From Amorphochlora amoebiformis (lineage: Eukaryota; Cercozoa; Chlorarachniophyceae): DNA of 64,000 nt. This document shows, piece after piece, positions 42,342 through 56,140 of this stretch. Location: assembly GCA_054601695.1 (NCBI GenBank), contig BAAHQB010000303.1, positions 62,001 to 126,000 on the forward strand, in the 5' to 3' direction. A model generated the notes under the pieces. That model ran no database searches and was not told the DNA's origin. It saw nothing but the letters and a program-made list of their open reading frames with translations. The position numbers were made by a program, and so were the translations under genes. Positions within the stretch are counted from its first letter, which is position 1; each line of letters opens with the position of its first letter.

Positions 42342-42410
42342 TCATATAAATGTAGATGTTACACAACATATTATGAACATTAACATCTAAAAATATAGAT
42401 ATGTATGCAT
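42342..42410. repeat. Hairpin-type element, copy 3
   Basis: It carries TGTAGATGTTACACAACAT, TATGAACATTAACATCTAAA and AATATAGATATGTATG, in the same orientation as the other two copies. The short arms TAGATGT/ACATCTA are intact in all three copies, while the sequence between them varies more. Confidence 0.75.
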
Positions 42411-42428
42411 ATATACCAATATATATAT

Positions 42429-42466
<38 letters not shown>

Positions 42467-42612
42467 GTATATCTATATATAAATACAAACTTATATATAT
42501 ATATATATATATATATTTTATATTTTTATACACACACACACATAATATATATATATATATATATATGTGTGTATATATGTTATATATACATAGTTATGTA
42601 CCATATTCATAT

Positions 42613-42667
<55 letters not shown>

Positions 42668-42739
42668 AAACGTATCTATTTAACTTTATACATGTATCAA
42701 AATGTACTTTAACATAGTTTCACACATGAATAAGATATA

Positions 42740-42784
<45 letters not shown>

Positions 42785-42826
42785 ACATATATCTATATAT
42801 GTAAATATATATAAATATTGTATATG

Positions 42827-42857
<31 letters not shown>

Positions 42858-42939
42858 GTATGTATATATGTACATATATACATATGCATTAATACAATAT
42901 ACATATATACATTTAAACAAATATATAAATATACAAATA

Positions 42940-42985
<46 letters not shown>

Positions 42986-43083
42986 CACATATATATACAA
43001 TATGAACATATACATATAAACAAATACAGACATGCACACATATATGTATATATTCACATATATATATATATATAAGATAATAT

Positions 43084-43139
<56 letters not shown>

Positions 43140-43185
43140 CATTTATGTATATATTACATATGCAGACACAAATACGCACATATAT

Positions 43186-43233
<48 letters not shown>

Positions 43234-43497
43234 GGTAGATAATGTATATAATTTATATATGGAAGTATTATAATATATACGAAAATCAAATTGTAGATGC
43301 ATATTACGCGAATACATACATATACATATATATATTTACATATATATATGTATGTATATATATATATATGTATACATACATATATATATATATATGTATA
43401 TATATATATGTATATCCCTACCCGTCTATAAAGATATATATCTATATATACACTACTTATACAAGATATATATATATATATATATGTATGTATATAT

Positions 43498-43532
<35 letters not shown>

Positions 43533-43593
43533 ATATAATCACCATATAAACTAGTTCAGTCGAATGTAATTAGCCCTGCATTACATGTAATAC

Positions 43594-43624
<31 letters not shown>

Positions 43625-43653
43625 ATAAATGTATATATATATATTTATATCTA

Positions 43654-43736
<83 letters not shown>

Positions 43737-43782
43737 AGTTCTGAGCGCTGTGAATGATCTTTTATCTCACTTAGATCTTCGC

Positions 43783-43845
<63 letters not shown>

Positions 43846-43875
43846 ATATATACATATGTGAACATGCATATATTG

Positions 43876-43911
<36 letters not shown>

Positions 43912-44090
43912 GTGAAGCTAAAGAAATATAGTTGAATAATATAAATGTATATATTATATTATAATCAGTATATGCATCAAAATATACATAATATATATGT
44001 TCATATATATATATATATACATATTATACACAACTATTATACATATATATATATATATAAATATATATATGTATATATGTATAGATATGG

Positions 44091-44124
<34 letters not shown>

Positions 44125-44247
44125 GTACATATATATATGTACACTATATATATGCGCATACATAGATACATAGATGTAATTATACATATATATTTACATA
44201 TATATATATACATATATATACGTAAATCAAGTGTATTTATATAGCCG

Positions 44248-44282
<35 letters not shown>

Positions 44283-44506
44283 GTATATATTATATATGTA
44301 TGTATACATGCATGTACATACACATGCATATGGCTGGATCGCATCTCCCTCTCCCTCTCTCTTCTCTTCTCTTTCCTCTCTCTCATATATTTATAACAAT
44401 ATATATATACATATATATAATATATATATACATATAATATATATTAGATACATAATATACATGTGTACATGCATATTACACACACGCACACACACATATA
44501 TACATA

Positions 44507-44570
<64 letters not shown>

Positions 44571-44611
44571 ATATATGTATAAATATGTGTGTATATATAT
44601 TTATAATATAC

Positions 44612-44654
<43 letters not shown>

Positions 44655-44711
44655 TATGCATATGCGCAAATTATGTGTTAACATTATTTACATGCATGCA
44701 CATATATATAT

Positions 44712-44745
<34 letters not shown>

Positions 44746-44810
44746 AACATATATATACACATATATATATATATATTTTTAAACATATATATATATATAT
44801 ATATATATAT
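42411..44810. repeat. TA/CATA/CACA microsatellite zone
   Basis: Continuous microsatellite with CA runs (about 42430-42445, 42530-42545 and 43188-43206) and mixed patches at about 43280-43320, 43540-43600, 43735-43785 and 43905-43985. A CT-rich patch lies at about 44340-44390. No gene is seen, and all long frames on both strands are repeat products. Confidence 0.94.
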
Positions 44811-44916
44811 CTTACAATATATACATAGCGTATGGATTTTGCTGTCTCTTTTGCGTCCGGCATATTAGTTCCAATAATATATACATACATATAATGTATA
44901 TATATATACATATATA

Positions 44917-44952
<36 letters not shown>

Positions 44953-45027
44953 CTTACAATATATACATACCGTATGGATTTAGCTGTCTCCTTTGCGTCT
45001 GGAATGTTTGTTCCAATAATATATGTG

Positions 45028-45101
<74 letters not shown>

Positions 45102-45166
45102 CAATATATACATACCGTATGGATTTAGCTGTCTCTTTTGCGTCTGGAATATTTGTTCCAATAATA
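44811..45166. repeat. Three-copy 70-bp core family split by TA tracts
   Basis: Cores start CTTACAATATATACATA (copy 3 TTACAATATA) and contain CCGTATGGATTTAGCTGTCT, CTTTTGCGTCTGGAAT and TTGTTCCAATAATA. They lie at about 44811-44880, 44953-45022 and 45099-45166. Copies 2 and 3 are nearly identical and copy 1 is more diverged. The last copy is only about 70 bp from the TTAGGG array. Confidence 0.95.
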
Positions 45167-45238
45167 CCACTTGGGCCTAAACATGTCTTTATATTAATCT
45201 CACTAATCAGGCTTAACTTTCACATTAACGTCTAGGAT

Positions 45239-45309
45239 AGGGTTAGGGTTAGGGTTAGGGTTAGGGTTAGGGTTAGGGTTAGGGTTAGGATTAGGGTCAG
45301 GGTAAGGTA
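45239..45309. repeat. Interstitial TTAGGG array, short
   Basis: Seven perfect TTAGGG units run from 45243 to 45284, followed by TTAGGA, TTAGGG and decaying TCAGGG/TAAGG. The G-rich strand is the plus strand. The repeat is the telomere sequence of vertebrates and many other animals, fungi and protists. It is flanked by ordinary sequence on both sides, so it is an internal array and not a chromosome end. Confidence 0.97.
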
Positions 45310-45339
45310 AATTGTAGCGAGATACATAGATTTACACAC

Positions 45340-45388
<49 letters not shown>

Positions 45389-45431
45389 TTTAAGGGTCTT
45401 GTTCTATATTATAGATATATATATTTCCATA

Positions 45432-45499
<68 letters not shown>

Positions 45500-45581
45500 A
45501 TAACCTCTTTTGAGCCATCCAGAGACGTAAACCCCTGGGACAATATCCAAAGATCCAACTCCTTTTATCTAAAATATATAC

Positions 45582-45617
<36 letters not shown>

Positions 45618-45974
45618 GTATGTATATCTATATTTAGAGATAAGCGCATATATATGTATATGTATATATATATATGTATATGTAGATATATATATATATA
45701 TATATATGTGTATATCTATATTTAGATGTAAAGATATACATGTATTAGATATAAAGACTTACATGTATATATGTGTACAGATATGTAGTCATATTATACG
45801 TTTGATATAAGATAAATATATTTCAGATAGGCGCTTATCTTTAACTGCTTTATTACAAGTATATATTTGTAATGTAATATGTATATGTGTGCATATAATA
45901 TATATATATATATGTATATATGTATACATATGTATGTATTGACATATACATGTATATATATATATATATGTATG

Positions 45975-46006
<32 letters not shown>

Positions 46007-46130
46007 AGGTATGTATGTAAATATATATATATATGTATATATATATATGATATGAAAAAATATTAATATACAATATATGTATATATATATATATGCATGT
46101 ATGGACACATGTATGGATATATCTATTTAT

Positions 46131-46225
<95 letters not shown>

Positions 46226-46322
46226 CATGTGCGGGTATATATGTATTTATATGTACATACACATGTATATCATATATATGTACATAATACATATTTATAT
46301 AATATATATATATAACATATGT

Positions 46323-46373
<51 letters not shown>

Positions 46374-46475
46374 TCTTACTTGAATATAGTATGTTACATT
46401 GCGATTATATGCATATTAACATATCCATATACATGCTTACATATAATATATATATATATATATAATACATATATG

Positions 46476-46513
<38 letters not shown>

Positions 46514-46657
46514 CTTGTATGCATTTGTAACATACAACATGTATGTATAAAATGCAATACCTATTCACATACAAATCATATATATATATATATTATATAT
46601 ATATATATATAATGTAATATTTATACAAATCTATATATATATATATATATATATATA
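45310..46657. repeat. TA/GTAT microsatellite zone
   Basis: Mostly microsatellite. Mixed patches at about 45500-45570 (AACCTCTTTTGAGCCATCCA), 45785-45860 and 46370-46440 show no gene. The open frames on both strands are repeat translations. Confidence 0.93.
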
Positions 46658-46823
46658 TTAGCTACCACTCTCCCATGCAGATAGGGTATAAAATTTCGCT
46701 TATCATGATATATATATATATATATTATATTATATTATATATATATATATATATCTTAGCTACCACTCTTCCATGCAGAGAGGTATAATATTTCGCTTAT
46801 CATATACATATACACATAAATAG

Positions 46824-46855
<32 letters not shown>

Positions 46856-46898
46856 TAGCTACCACTCTTCCATGCAGAGAGGGTATAATATTTCGCTT

Positions 46899-46932
<34 letters not shown>

Positions 46933-46960
46933 ATATATACACATCCACATATATATATAT

Positions 46961-46993
<33 letters not shown>

Positions 46994-47046
46994 ATATATA
47001 TATTAGCTACCACTCTGCCGTGCAGGGAGGGTATAATATTTCGCTT

Positions 47047-47133
<87 letters not shown>

Positions 47134-47178
47134 CTACCACTCTGCCATGCAGGGAGGGTATAACATTTCGCTTATCAT
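46658..47178. repeat. Five-copy 48-bp core family split by TA tracts
   Basis: Cores start TTAGCTACCACTCT, include CCATGCAGAGAGGGTATAAT and end TTTCGCTTATCAT. They lie at 46658-46708, 46756-46803, 46856-46903, 47003-47051 and 47130-47178. All are in one orientation. Core sequence is conserved (single substitutions such as CTTCCATG, CTGCCGTG or CTGCCATG), whereas the TA spacers vary from about 48 to 99 bp. Confidence 0.97.
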
Positions 47179-47222
47179 CAAATGGAATTCCTTCCATACC
47201 CTTGGACTTGTACCTATGTATA

Positions 47223-47266
<44 letters not shown>

Positions 47267-47567
47267 CACATAATATATATATATGCTGTATAGATATATA
47301 TATTTATATATATGTATATATATATATATATATATATACATAACGTTGGCTTTATATGCTAGTCTTTGTACACATATGATATATGTGTACATGTAGTTAT
47401 GTATATATGTACATGTAAATTTACGTAACTTGCACACACACACATATACATATATATATTCGTTTATGTGTATGTGTGTATGTGTGTACACACATTCGCA
47501 TAAAAGTAAGTATACACATACACACATATATAAATGTACATCAAAAGTATAGAAATATGTATTTGTG

Positions 47568-47608
<41 letters not shown>

Positions 47609-47688
47609 GCATATGTGTGCATGTGTGTGTGTATATACATGTCCATACGATGCATATGCATATACATATGTGTGTGTGTATACACATA

Positions 47689-47736
<48 letters not shown>

Positions 47737-48071
47737 CAATATACATGTATATTGTAACACACACACACACACATATGCACATACATACACACACATGCAC
47801 ATATGTATGCACACACATCCATACGATACACATACGTGTGCATACACATACACAATACACACAAATGTATACATTAATATGTTTATACACACATATACAC
47901 CCATTAATATGTTTATACACACATATACACACATTTATATATATATATATATATGTGTGTGTATATATATATATATATCTATTTTCTATATATATATATA
48001 TTTATCAATCTATAGTATATATTTATATATCTGTATGCGTGTAAATACATTATATATATTGTTTTTATAAT

Positions 48072-48125
<54 letters not shown>

Positions 48126-48218
48126 GGATGTATATATGTGTACTTATGTATATTTATATATATAATGTATAAATATATATATTTGTTATATATAAAAATA
48201 TATATATATTATATATAG

Positions 48219-48256
<38 letters not shown>

Positions 48257-48299
48257 ACAAATATATATATTTTATATATATATATGTATTTATATATAT

Positions 48300-48338
<39 letters not shown>

Positions 48339-48546
48339 GATAATTTTTATATATATATACATATATATTTATATAATATGTATATATATGTGTATATATA
48401 TGTAACAGTATGATTTACCCAACAGAAGTCAACACAAGCTGAGCCGGTAGGGATATCTATATTAAATATACGTATAAGGGTATATACAATTATATACACG
48501 ATATATCTACATATACATATACATATATATATATATATATGTATAC

Positions 48547-48582
<36 letters not shown>

Positions 48583-49123
48583 GTATATACATACATATGT
48601 ATATATACATAGAATAATTATGTAGCATATACCAACGCATTTTATCACAACAGCAAGAATATGCTCACATATACATCAAATATATAATTTTGCAACATTT
48701 CATCTTCAAATCCCTCAATACAACTACACTAAAACCTATCAACAAATACAACACATACATATGCATTCGAAGATATCTTATGAACTCATATGCGGAATAT
48801 TATATGTTAGATATATGTGTAATATACCCTTTCTCCGGTATCACACGCTCTTTGGAGACCAGGTTCTCCTGACAAACTTGTAATCGCGCATATTACCTAT
48901 CATATACATATATATATATACATACATATAGATATATATATTATATGTATATATATATATATAATATATTTATATATATATATATATCTAGCTAGATATG
49001 CATGAATTTGTATTAATCTGGAGGGAATTTGAACTTGAGAGATATCTATTCAAAATTATATTGATATATAATGTATAATATACATAAATATTAAATATAT
49101 ATACGTATGGATTTATGGATATA

Positions 49124-49177
<54 letters not shown>

Positions 49178-49301
49178 ATATATATATATATATGTGTATA
49201 CATATATACATATTTGTATGTATATATATATATACATATATATATATATACATATCCATAAACCTATCGATATGTATACATGAATATATAAATATATATA
49301 C

Positions 49302-49334
<33 letters not shown>

Positions 49335-49398
49335 CATATATACAATATATATATATATAATATCTATGTGATATATATACATGTACATATACCATATG

Positions 49399-49431
<33 letters not shown>

Positions 49432-49487
49432 TGATATATAACATGTATATATACCATATGACACACATATATATATATATACATACT

Positions 49488-49529
<42 letters not shown>

Positions 49530-49557
49530 TTTATATATATATATATACATGTACATA

Positions 49558-49599
<42 letters not shown>

Positions 49600-49682
49600 G
49601 AAATATATCCTTCACATATGCTCACAATCTTATATATATATATATATATACATTCGAATATACCTCTTTGGCTCTACCGTTT
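47179..49682. repeat. Microsatellite zone with CA/GT runs and small islands
   Basis: TA, CATA, ACAC and GTGT repeats dominate. A 30-bp tandem duplication, ATTAATATGTTTATACACAC, lies at about 47874-47935. Mixed islands at about 47179-47222, 48410-48480, 48610-48905 and 49000-49090 have no recognisable gene. The longest, at about 48610-48905, has only a short frame with mixed residues. Confidence 0.9.
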
Positions 49683-49889
49683 GAATCCCCAACAATCTCC
49701 AGGGGCTCGAGGAAAAACCGAATAATTAACTCTCGTCCACCCGCATTGCTATTTCTACGATTAGATATTCATTTCAAGATATCTATATATCATATATACA
49801 TATCTCCAATAATCTGCTCGAGGACAAACCGAATAATTAACTCTCGTCCACCTTCATTGCGGTTACATATTCATTTCTAGATATCTATG

Positions 49890-49895
<6 letters not shown>
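49683..49895. repeat. Two-copy duplication of about 112-bp period
   Basis: AACAATCTCCAGGGGCTCGA followed by AACCGAATAATTAACTCTCG, TCCACCCGCATTGC and TATTCATTTCAAGATATCTA occurs at about 49689-49785. It recurs, slightly shortened, as AATAATCTGCTCGAGGAC through TATTCATTTCTAGATATCTA at about 49807-49889. A short TA tract separates the copies. Confidence 0.94.
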
Positions 49896-49923
<28 letters not shown>

Positions 49924-49971
49924 GTATATGAATATATATATTATATATGTAAGTATATATATATATATATG

Positions 49972-50010
<39 letters not shown>

Positions 50011-50160
50011 AGCTATGGACTCAATGTGTATGTATATCGTTTATATATATGTAACAAATATATATATATATATGTATATATATATTTTTTATATATATGT
50101 ATATATATATTTATAAATATATATAGATATTAGAAAGGGGTCGATCGTATGTATATTTAT

Positions 50161-50196
<36 letters not shown>

Positions 50197-50219
50197 GTCT
50201 ACATATAATAACAATAATA

Positions 50220-50259
<40 letters not shown>

Positions 50260-50300
50260 TATATATATATAATATAGGTATATAATATATATACATGTGT
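49896..50300. repeat. TA microsatellite
   Basis: TA/GTAT sequence with small mixed patches at about 50005-50040 and 50130-50160 (GAAAGGGGTCGATCGTATG). No gene is seen. Confidence 0.94.
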
Positions 50301-50985
50301 AAGGTTAGGGTTAGGATTAGGGTTAGGGTTAGGGTTAGGGTTAGGGTAAGGTTTAGGATTAGAGGGCGGAACTTTAGGGTTAGGGTTTCGGCTAAGGTTA
50401 GGGTTAGGGCTAAGATAAGGGTTAGGGTTAGGGTTAGGATGGACATTAGGATTAGGTTTAAGTCTAAGGTTAGGGTTAGGGTTATAGGGTCAGGGTTAGA
50501 GTTACGGTTAGAGTTAGGGTTAGGGTTAAAGTTAGTTAATAGGGTTAGAGTTAGGGTTAAGGCTAAGGATTAGGGTTAGGGATAGGAATACGTCGGTTTT
50601 GGGACTCGGGTTAGGGTTAGGGTTAGGGTTAAGGTTAGGGTTAGGGTTAGGTTTAGGGCCAAAGTTAGGGTTAGGATTAGAGTTAGGGTAAAGGTTATAG
50701 TTAAGGTTTGGGTTAGGATGAGGGTTAGGGTTAGGGTTAGGGTTAGGGTTAGGGTTAAGGTTAGGATTCGTGTTAAGAGGGTGAATGTGAGGGTGAGTGT
50801 TAGGGCTAAGGTTAGAGTTAGGGTTAAGGATAGGGATAGGGCTAGAGGTAGGGATAGTCTTAGGGCTAGGATTGATCGCTAGGGTTAGGGTTAGGGATAG
50901 CGTTAGGGCTAGGGTTGATGACTAGGGTTAGGGTTAGGGTTAGGGTTAAGGCTAGGGTTAGGGTTAGAGTTAGGGTTACGGTTTG
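50301..50985. repeat. Long degenerate interstitial TTAGGG array
   Basis: About 685 bp of TTAGGG-type repeats with the G-rich strand on plus. Short perfect runs of three to six TTAGGG units alternate with variants TTAAGG, CTAGGG, ATAGGG, TTAGAG and TTTAGGG. Non-repeat insertions such as AGAGGGCGGAACTTTAGGG (about 50360) and GGAATACGTCGGTTTTGGGA (about 50585) interrupt it. The degeneracy indicates an old array without telomerase maintenance. The Arg/Val and Glu/Leu open frames across it are repeat translations. Confidence 0.97.
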
Positions 50986-51050
50986 TTAGCTATTTTTTCC
51001 ATGAGGTCAAATTTTCTCTTCGTAGGACGAGCTTTTGCCTGTATTATTCA

Positions 51051-51081
<31 letters not shown>

Positions 51082-51126
51082 GTAGATTTTTTACATATAT
51101 ATATATATGTATATACATATATATGC

Positions 51127-51166
<40 letters not shown>

Positions 51167-51170
<4 letters not shown>

Positions 51171-51225
51171 CGAAAAAGGAGCGAATCATGATTCTCTAGA
51201 AGAGATATCAATATAATATATATAC

Positions 51226-51268
<43 letters not shown>

Positions 51269-51342
51269 CGAAAAAGGAAAGAATCATGCTTTTCTGCAAA
51301 GTTATCGATATATTATATATATATATATATATACATATATAT

Positions 51343-51390
<48 letters not shown>

Positions 51391-51711
51391 CGAAAAAGGA
51401 AAAGGCTATGCTTCTCTACAAGAGGTATCAATGTAATATATATATATATATATATATAATATATATATATATATCTATATATATATATATATATATATAC
51501 TATATATATATGTATAATATATATATATATATATTCTATATATATAAATATATATATATATATAGTGCATACATACATATATATATATATATACATATTA
51601 TATTGATGCCTCTTGTAGAGAAGCATGATTCTTTCCTTTTTTCGATTATATACATACATATATATATATATATATTGGATATGTATATATATATATATAT
51701 ATATATTAACA

Positions 51712-51747
<36 letters not shown>

Positions 51748-51810
51748 TATATGTACAAGTAATATATTCATCCCTCTTCTGGAGAAGCATGATTAATTCC
51801 TTTTTCAATT

Positions 51811-51857
<47 letters not shown>

Positions 51858-52036
51858 GTAGATATATATACACATACACACATATAAATATATACATATA
51901 TATATATATATATATTTAAATATATATACAAACATATACATACACATATAATATGTGCATATATATACATATATTATGTCAATACCTCTTGTAGAGAAGC
52001 ATGGTTATTTTCTTTTTCGAATATGTACACACTCAT

Positions 52037-52073
<37 letters not shown>

Positions 52074-52242
52074 GAATATTATATATGTATATAAATATAT
52101 ATATATATGTGTATTATGTTGATGCCTCTTATAGAGAAGAATGGTTCTTTCCTTTTTCTATTTTATACACACTCATATACATACATATATTTATATATAT
52201 ATATATATAGAATAGATATGTATATATATATATATAAATATG

Positions 52243-52277
<35 letters not shown>

Positions 52278-52471
52278 CGTTGATACCTCTTGTAGAGAAG
52301 CATGGTTCTTTCCTTTTTCTATTGTATACACACTCATATACATGTATATATGTGTGTATATATATAGAATAGATATGTATATATATTTATATATACAAAT
52401 ATGTAAATATATATATACATATATATATAATACCTCTTGTAGAGAAGCATGGTTCTTTCCTTTTTCGATTT
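51167..52471. repeat. Nine-copy 48-bp core family in both orientations
   Basis: The forward core starts TAATCGAAAAAGGAAAGAAT and continues CATGCTTCTCTACAAGAGGT ATCAA. Forward copies lie at about 51167-51216, 51265-51313 and 51387-51437. Reverse-complement copies, starting GATGCCTCTTGTAGAGAAGC, lie at about 51602-51650, 51763-51813, 51974-52025, 52112-52166, 52274-52327 and 52429-52471. TA tracts separate all copies. The orientation changes once, near 51520, so the block is a split palindromic array. Copies 6 to 8 share an extra flank, CACACTCATATACAT. Confidence 0.96.
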
Positions 52472-53190
<719 letters not shown>

Positions 53191-53211
<21 letters not shown>

Positions 53212-53272
53212 TATTTATACATCTATTGTGTATATATATTTTATGCATATATATATACATACATATACATAT

Positions 53273-53305
<33 letters not shown>

Positions 53306-54022
53306 CTTACGAATTTCCATAAAGACTTATGTGTACATGTAGAATATATATGTATACATATATATACATATAATATATATATACATATACATGTATACAT
53401 ATATATATTTATATATACATATATATCGTCTACACCGATATACATGTCTGCATTGTCGCATGATTCCAACCCTTGTAAATATTTCACCCTCTCATCTTCG
53501 GGTTAGAATTTGACATGGACATACAAAACCTCCTCAGATATTAAAACGCCATATCCAAGATATCCACAACGCATATCTACTTATGTATTTATTTCTGCGC
53601 TTAGATTAGGGTTTACATATACCTTTGGAAATAGAACAATGGGTGCCGACGAGGCTAGTTAGCTCCCTGAGCTGGAAGTTTGAAAATTTGAATTATATTT
53701 GAGTTAAAATTTCGCTTGAATCTCAGGAGATAAATAAGTTGGATTATGCGGGTGGAGAGAATGTGTTTCTGATGTGTGTTTGTTCGAGATATGATGCATG
53801 TGAGTGTTTCTGATATGTGTTTGTTCGAGATATGATGCTTGTGAAAGAGTATGGAACGGAAAAGGAGAATTGTGGTGTACTATGTTGGGATGTGTACGTG
53901 AGTATATCAGTGTGTATATATTGACTGTATTTATATTATAAATGTATATATATATATATATATATGTATGTTATATGATGTATATGTATATGTATATAAA
54001 GGAATATATATGTGTATGTATT

Positions 54023-54069
<47 letters not shown>

Positions 54070-54088
54070 GTATTTATGTGCGAACCTG
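53191..54088. other. TA tracts and a small unique island
   Basis: Mixed sequence occupies about 53310-53345 and 53425-53935 and has some protein-neutral composition, but no open frame over 60 codons with coding character. TA tracts lie at about 53205-53300, 53945-53965 and 54028-54070. Confidence 0.65.
53763..53844. repeat. 41-bp tandem duplication
   Basis: GTGTTTCTGATGTGTGTTTG followed by TTCGAGATATGATGCATGTGA occupies 53763-53803. A copy with two or three substitutions follows directly at 53804-53844. Confidence 0.96.
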
Positions 54089-54149
54089 AAATATTGTTGA
54101 TAACATAGATAGATCTATTCATCTCTCTCTATATATAGGCATATATACT

Positions 54150-54198
<49 letters not shown>

Positions 54199-54294
54199 TA
54201 CATATATATACATTGTATCTTTACACATTTCTCTTTTTTATGTGTGATACACCATATTCGGTCACATTTTCCAGATTATTCGAATCACACGTGT

Positions 54295-54336
<42 letters not shown>

Positions 54337-54557
54337 TATATATTATATATGTATATATAAATATATATATATATATATGTATGTATGTGTATATATATCC
54401 TGATGTATATATATGTATCCTGATGTATACATGTCTATATATATAAAGAGGATACACCATATTTGGTCACATTTTCCAGATTATTCGTGCTATTATGTGC
54501 GAAAATAATTAATATTATTGTTGATCACATCCTTCTAGTAATAGACAGATTTATTCA

Positions 54558-54589
<32 letters not shown>

Positions 54590-54624
54590 CCTATATACAA
54601 TATATATATATATATATACATATG

Positions 54625-54656
<32 letters not shown>

Positions 54657-54722
54657 GTATAATAGCACATGTGATTCGAATAATCTGGCAAATGTGACCA
54701 AATCTGGCGTATCATACGCAAA
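54089..54722. repeat. Two interleaved core families, one with an inverted copy
   Basis: Core P, AACATAGATAGATCTATTCA then TCTCTCTCT, lies at about 54100-54132, and a relative (ATAGACAGATTTATTCATCT) at about 54540-54575. Core Q, GATACACCATATTCGGTCAC then ATTTTCCAGATTATTCG, lies at about 54245-54300 and 54449-54498. Its reverse complement (CGAATAATCTGGCAAATGTG) lies at about 54659-54722. The order P-Q-Q-P-Q(inverted), all with TA spacers, shows duplication and inversion of a composite unit. Confidence 0.92.
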
Positions 54723-54756
54723 AAAGACAAATATATGAACATACGATTTATATATA

Positions 54757-54789
<33 letters not shown>

Positions 54790-54982
54790 GAATTTAGTCG
54801 TATACAACACACCTACAGTGGTATACCCAACAAGCCCAATGGCAAATAAAGATATATATAGTGGTAAAGGTTGTATATACAGTAATCTAATGTATTTATA
54901 ATGTGTTATAAGTTTGTGTATGGATGTGTATATATAGTGGTATAATATGGCAGTATATACCATATGTGTATGTGAAGTAATA

Positions 54983-55061
<79 letters not shown>

Positions 55062-55108
55062 CGGTATATGCTATGTGCACACTAATGTAATGATTGTATA
55101 CACGGCAT

Positions 55109-55150
<42 letters not shown>

Positions 55151-55177
55151 CCTCTTTGATGGTAAAGGAAGCTTGAA
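54723..55177. other. Small island and TA tracts
   Basis: A mixed patch at about 54790-54975 holds related pieces AGTGGTATA, AGTGGTAAAG and TAGTGGTATAATATGG, hinting at a decayed repeat. TA tracts fill about 54985-55060 and 55110-55150. No gene is seen. Confidence 0.7.
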
Positions 55178-55206
55178 TCGGTCCTCGTCTACCGATTACT
55201 GAAACC

Positions 55207-55241
<35 letters not shown>

Positions 55242-55468
55242 TATATACATATATATATATATACATATATGTTATATATATTTATATTTATTTTGTCCTC
55301 GTGTACCGATTACTGAAACCTAACAGTTAATGGTATATATATTATAACTGATTTTCACATATATATATATATATATATATACATGTATACATATATATAT
55401 ATATATATATAATATGTATATATTATATATATATTGAATTAAGCATATGGATGTAGATATATATACAA

Positions 55469-55503
<35 letters not shown>

Positions 55504-55591
55504 CATATATATATATATATATGTTATATATATTTATATTTATTTTGTCCTCGTCTACCGATTACTGAAACCTAACAGTTTATGGTATATA

Positions 55592-55630
<39 letters not shown>

Positions 55631-55693
55631 CTGATTTTCACATATATATAGTGTGTATATATACTATATATATTGAATTAAGCATATGGATGT

Positions 55694-55740
<47 letters not shown>

Positions 55741-56077
55741 TGTTATATATATTTATATTAATTTTGTTCCCGTGTACCGATTACTGAAACCTAACAGTTT
55801 ATGGTATATATATATATATATATATATATTATAACTGATTTTCACATATATATATATATATATATATAATATGCATATATATTATATACATATTGAATTA
55901 AGCATATGGATGTAGATATATATACATATATATATATATTTATATATACACATATATATATATATATGTTATATATATTTATATTTATTTTGTACCCGTC
56001 TACCGATTACTGAAACCTAACAGTTTATGGTATATAAATTAGAACAAAATAAATTATAACATATATATATATATATA

Positions 56078-56112
<35 letters not shown>

Positions 56113-56140
56113 ATATACATCCATATGCTTAATTCAGTAT
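55178..56140. repeat. Higher-order repeat, period about 224-252 bp
   Basis: The core TCCTCGTCTACCGATTACTG then AAACCTAACAGTTTATGG occurs at about 55181 (partial), 55294, 55546, 55768 and 55992. Each full unit adds TTATAACTGATTTTCACATA, a TA tract, TTGAATTAAGCATATGGATG and another TA tract. The distances between successive full cores are about 252, 223 and 224 bp. At about 56118-56143 the sequence ATCCATATGCTTAATTCA is the inverse of the unit's TGAATTAAGCATATGGAT, so the array ends in an inverted partial unit. Confidence 0.95.

Noticed and set aside
46658-47178. CRISPR-like look: near-identical repeats with variable spacers
   Set aside because: Spacers are TA microsatellite of changing length rather than unique sequences, the repeats are too long, and the genome is eukaryotic.
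50295-50573. Arg/Val-rich frame, and its Leu/Thr counterpart on the other strand
   Set aside because: It is a translation of degenerate TTAGGG repeats.
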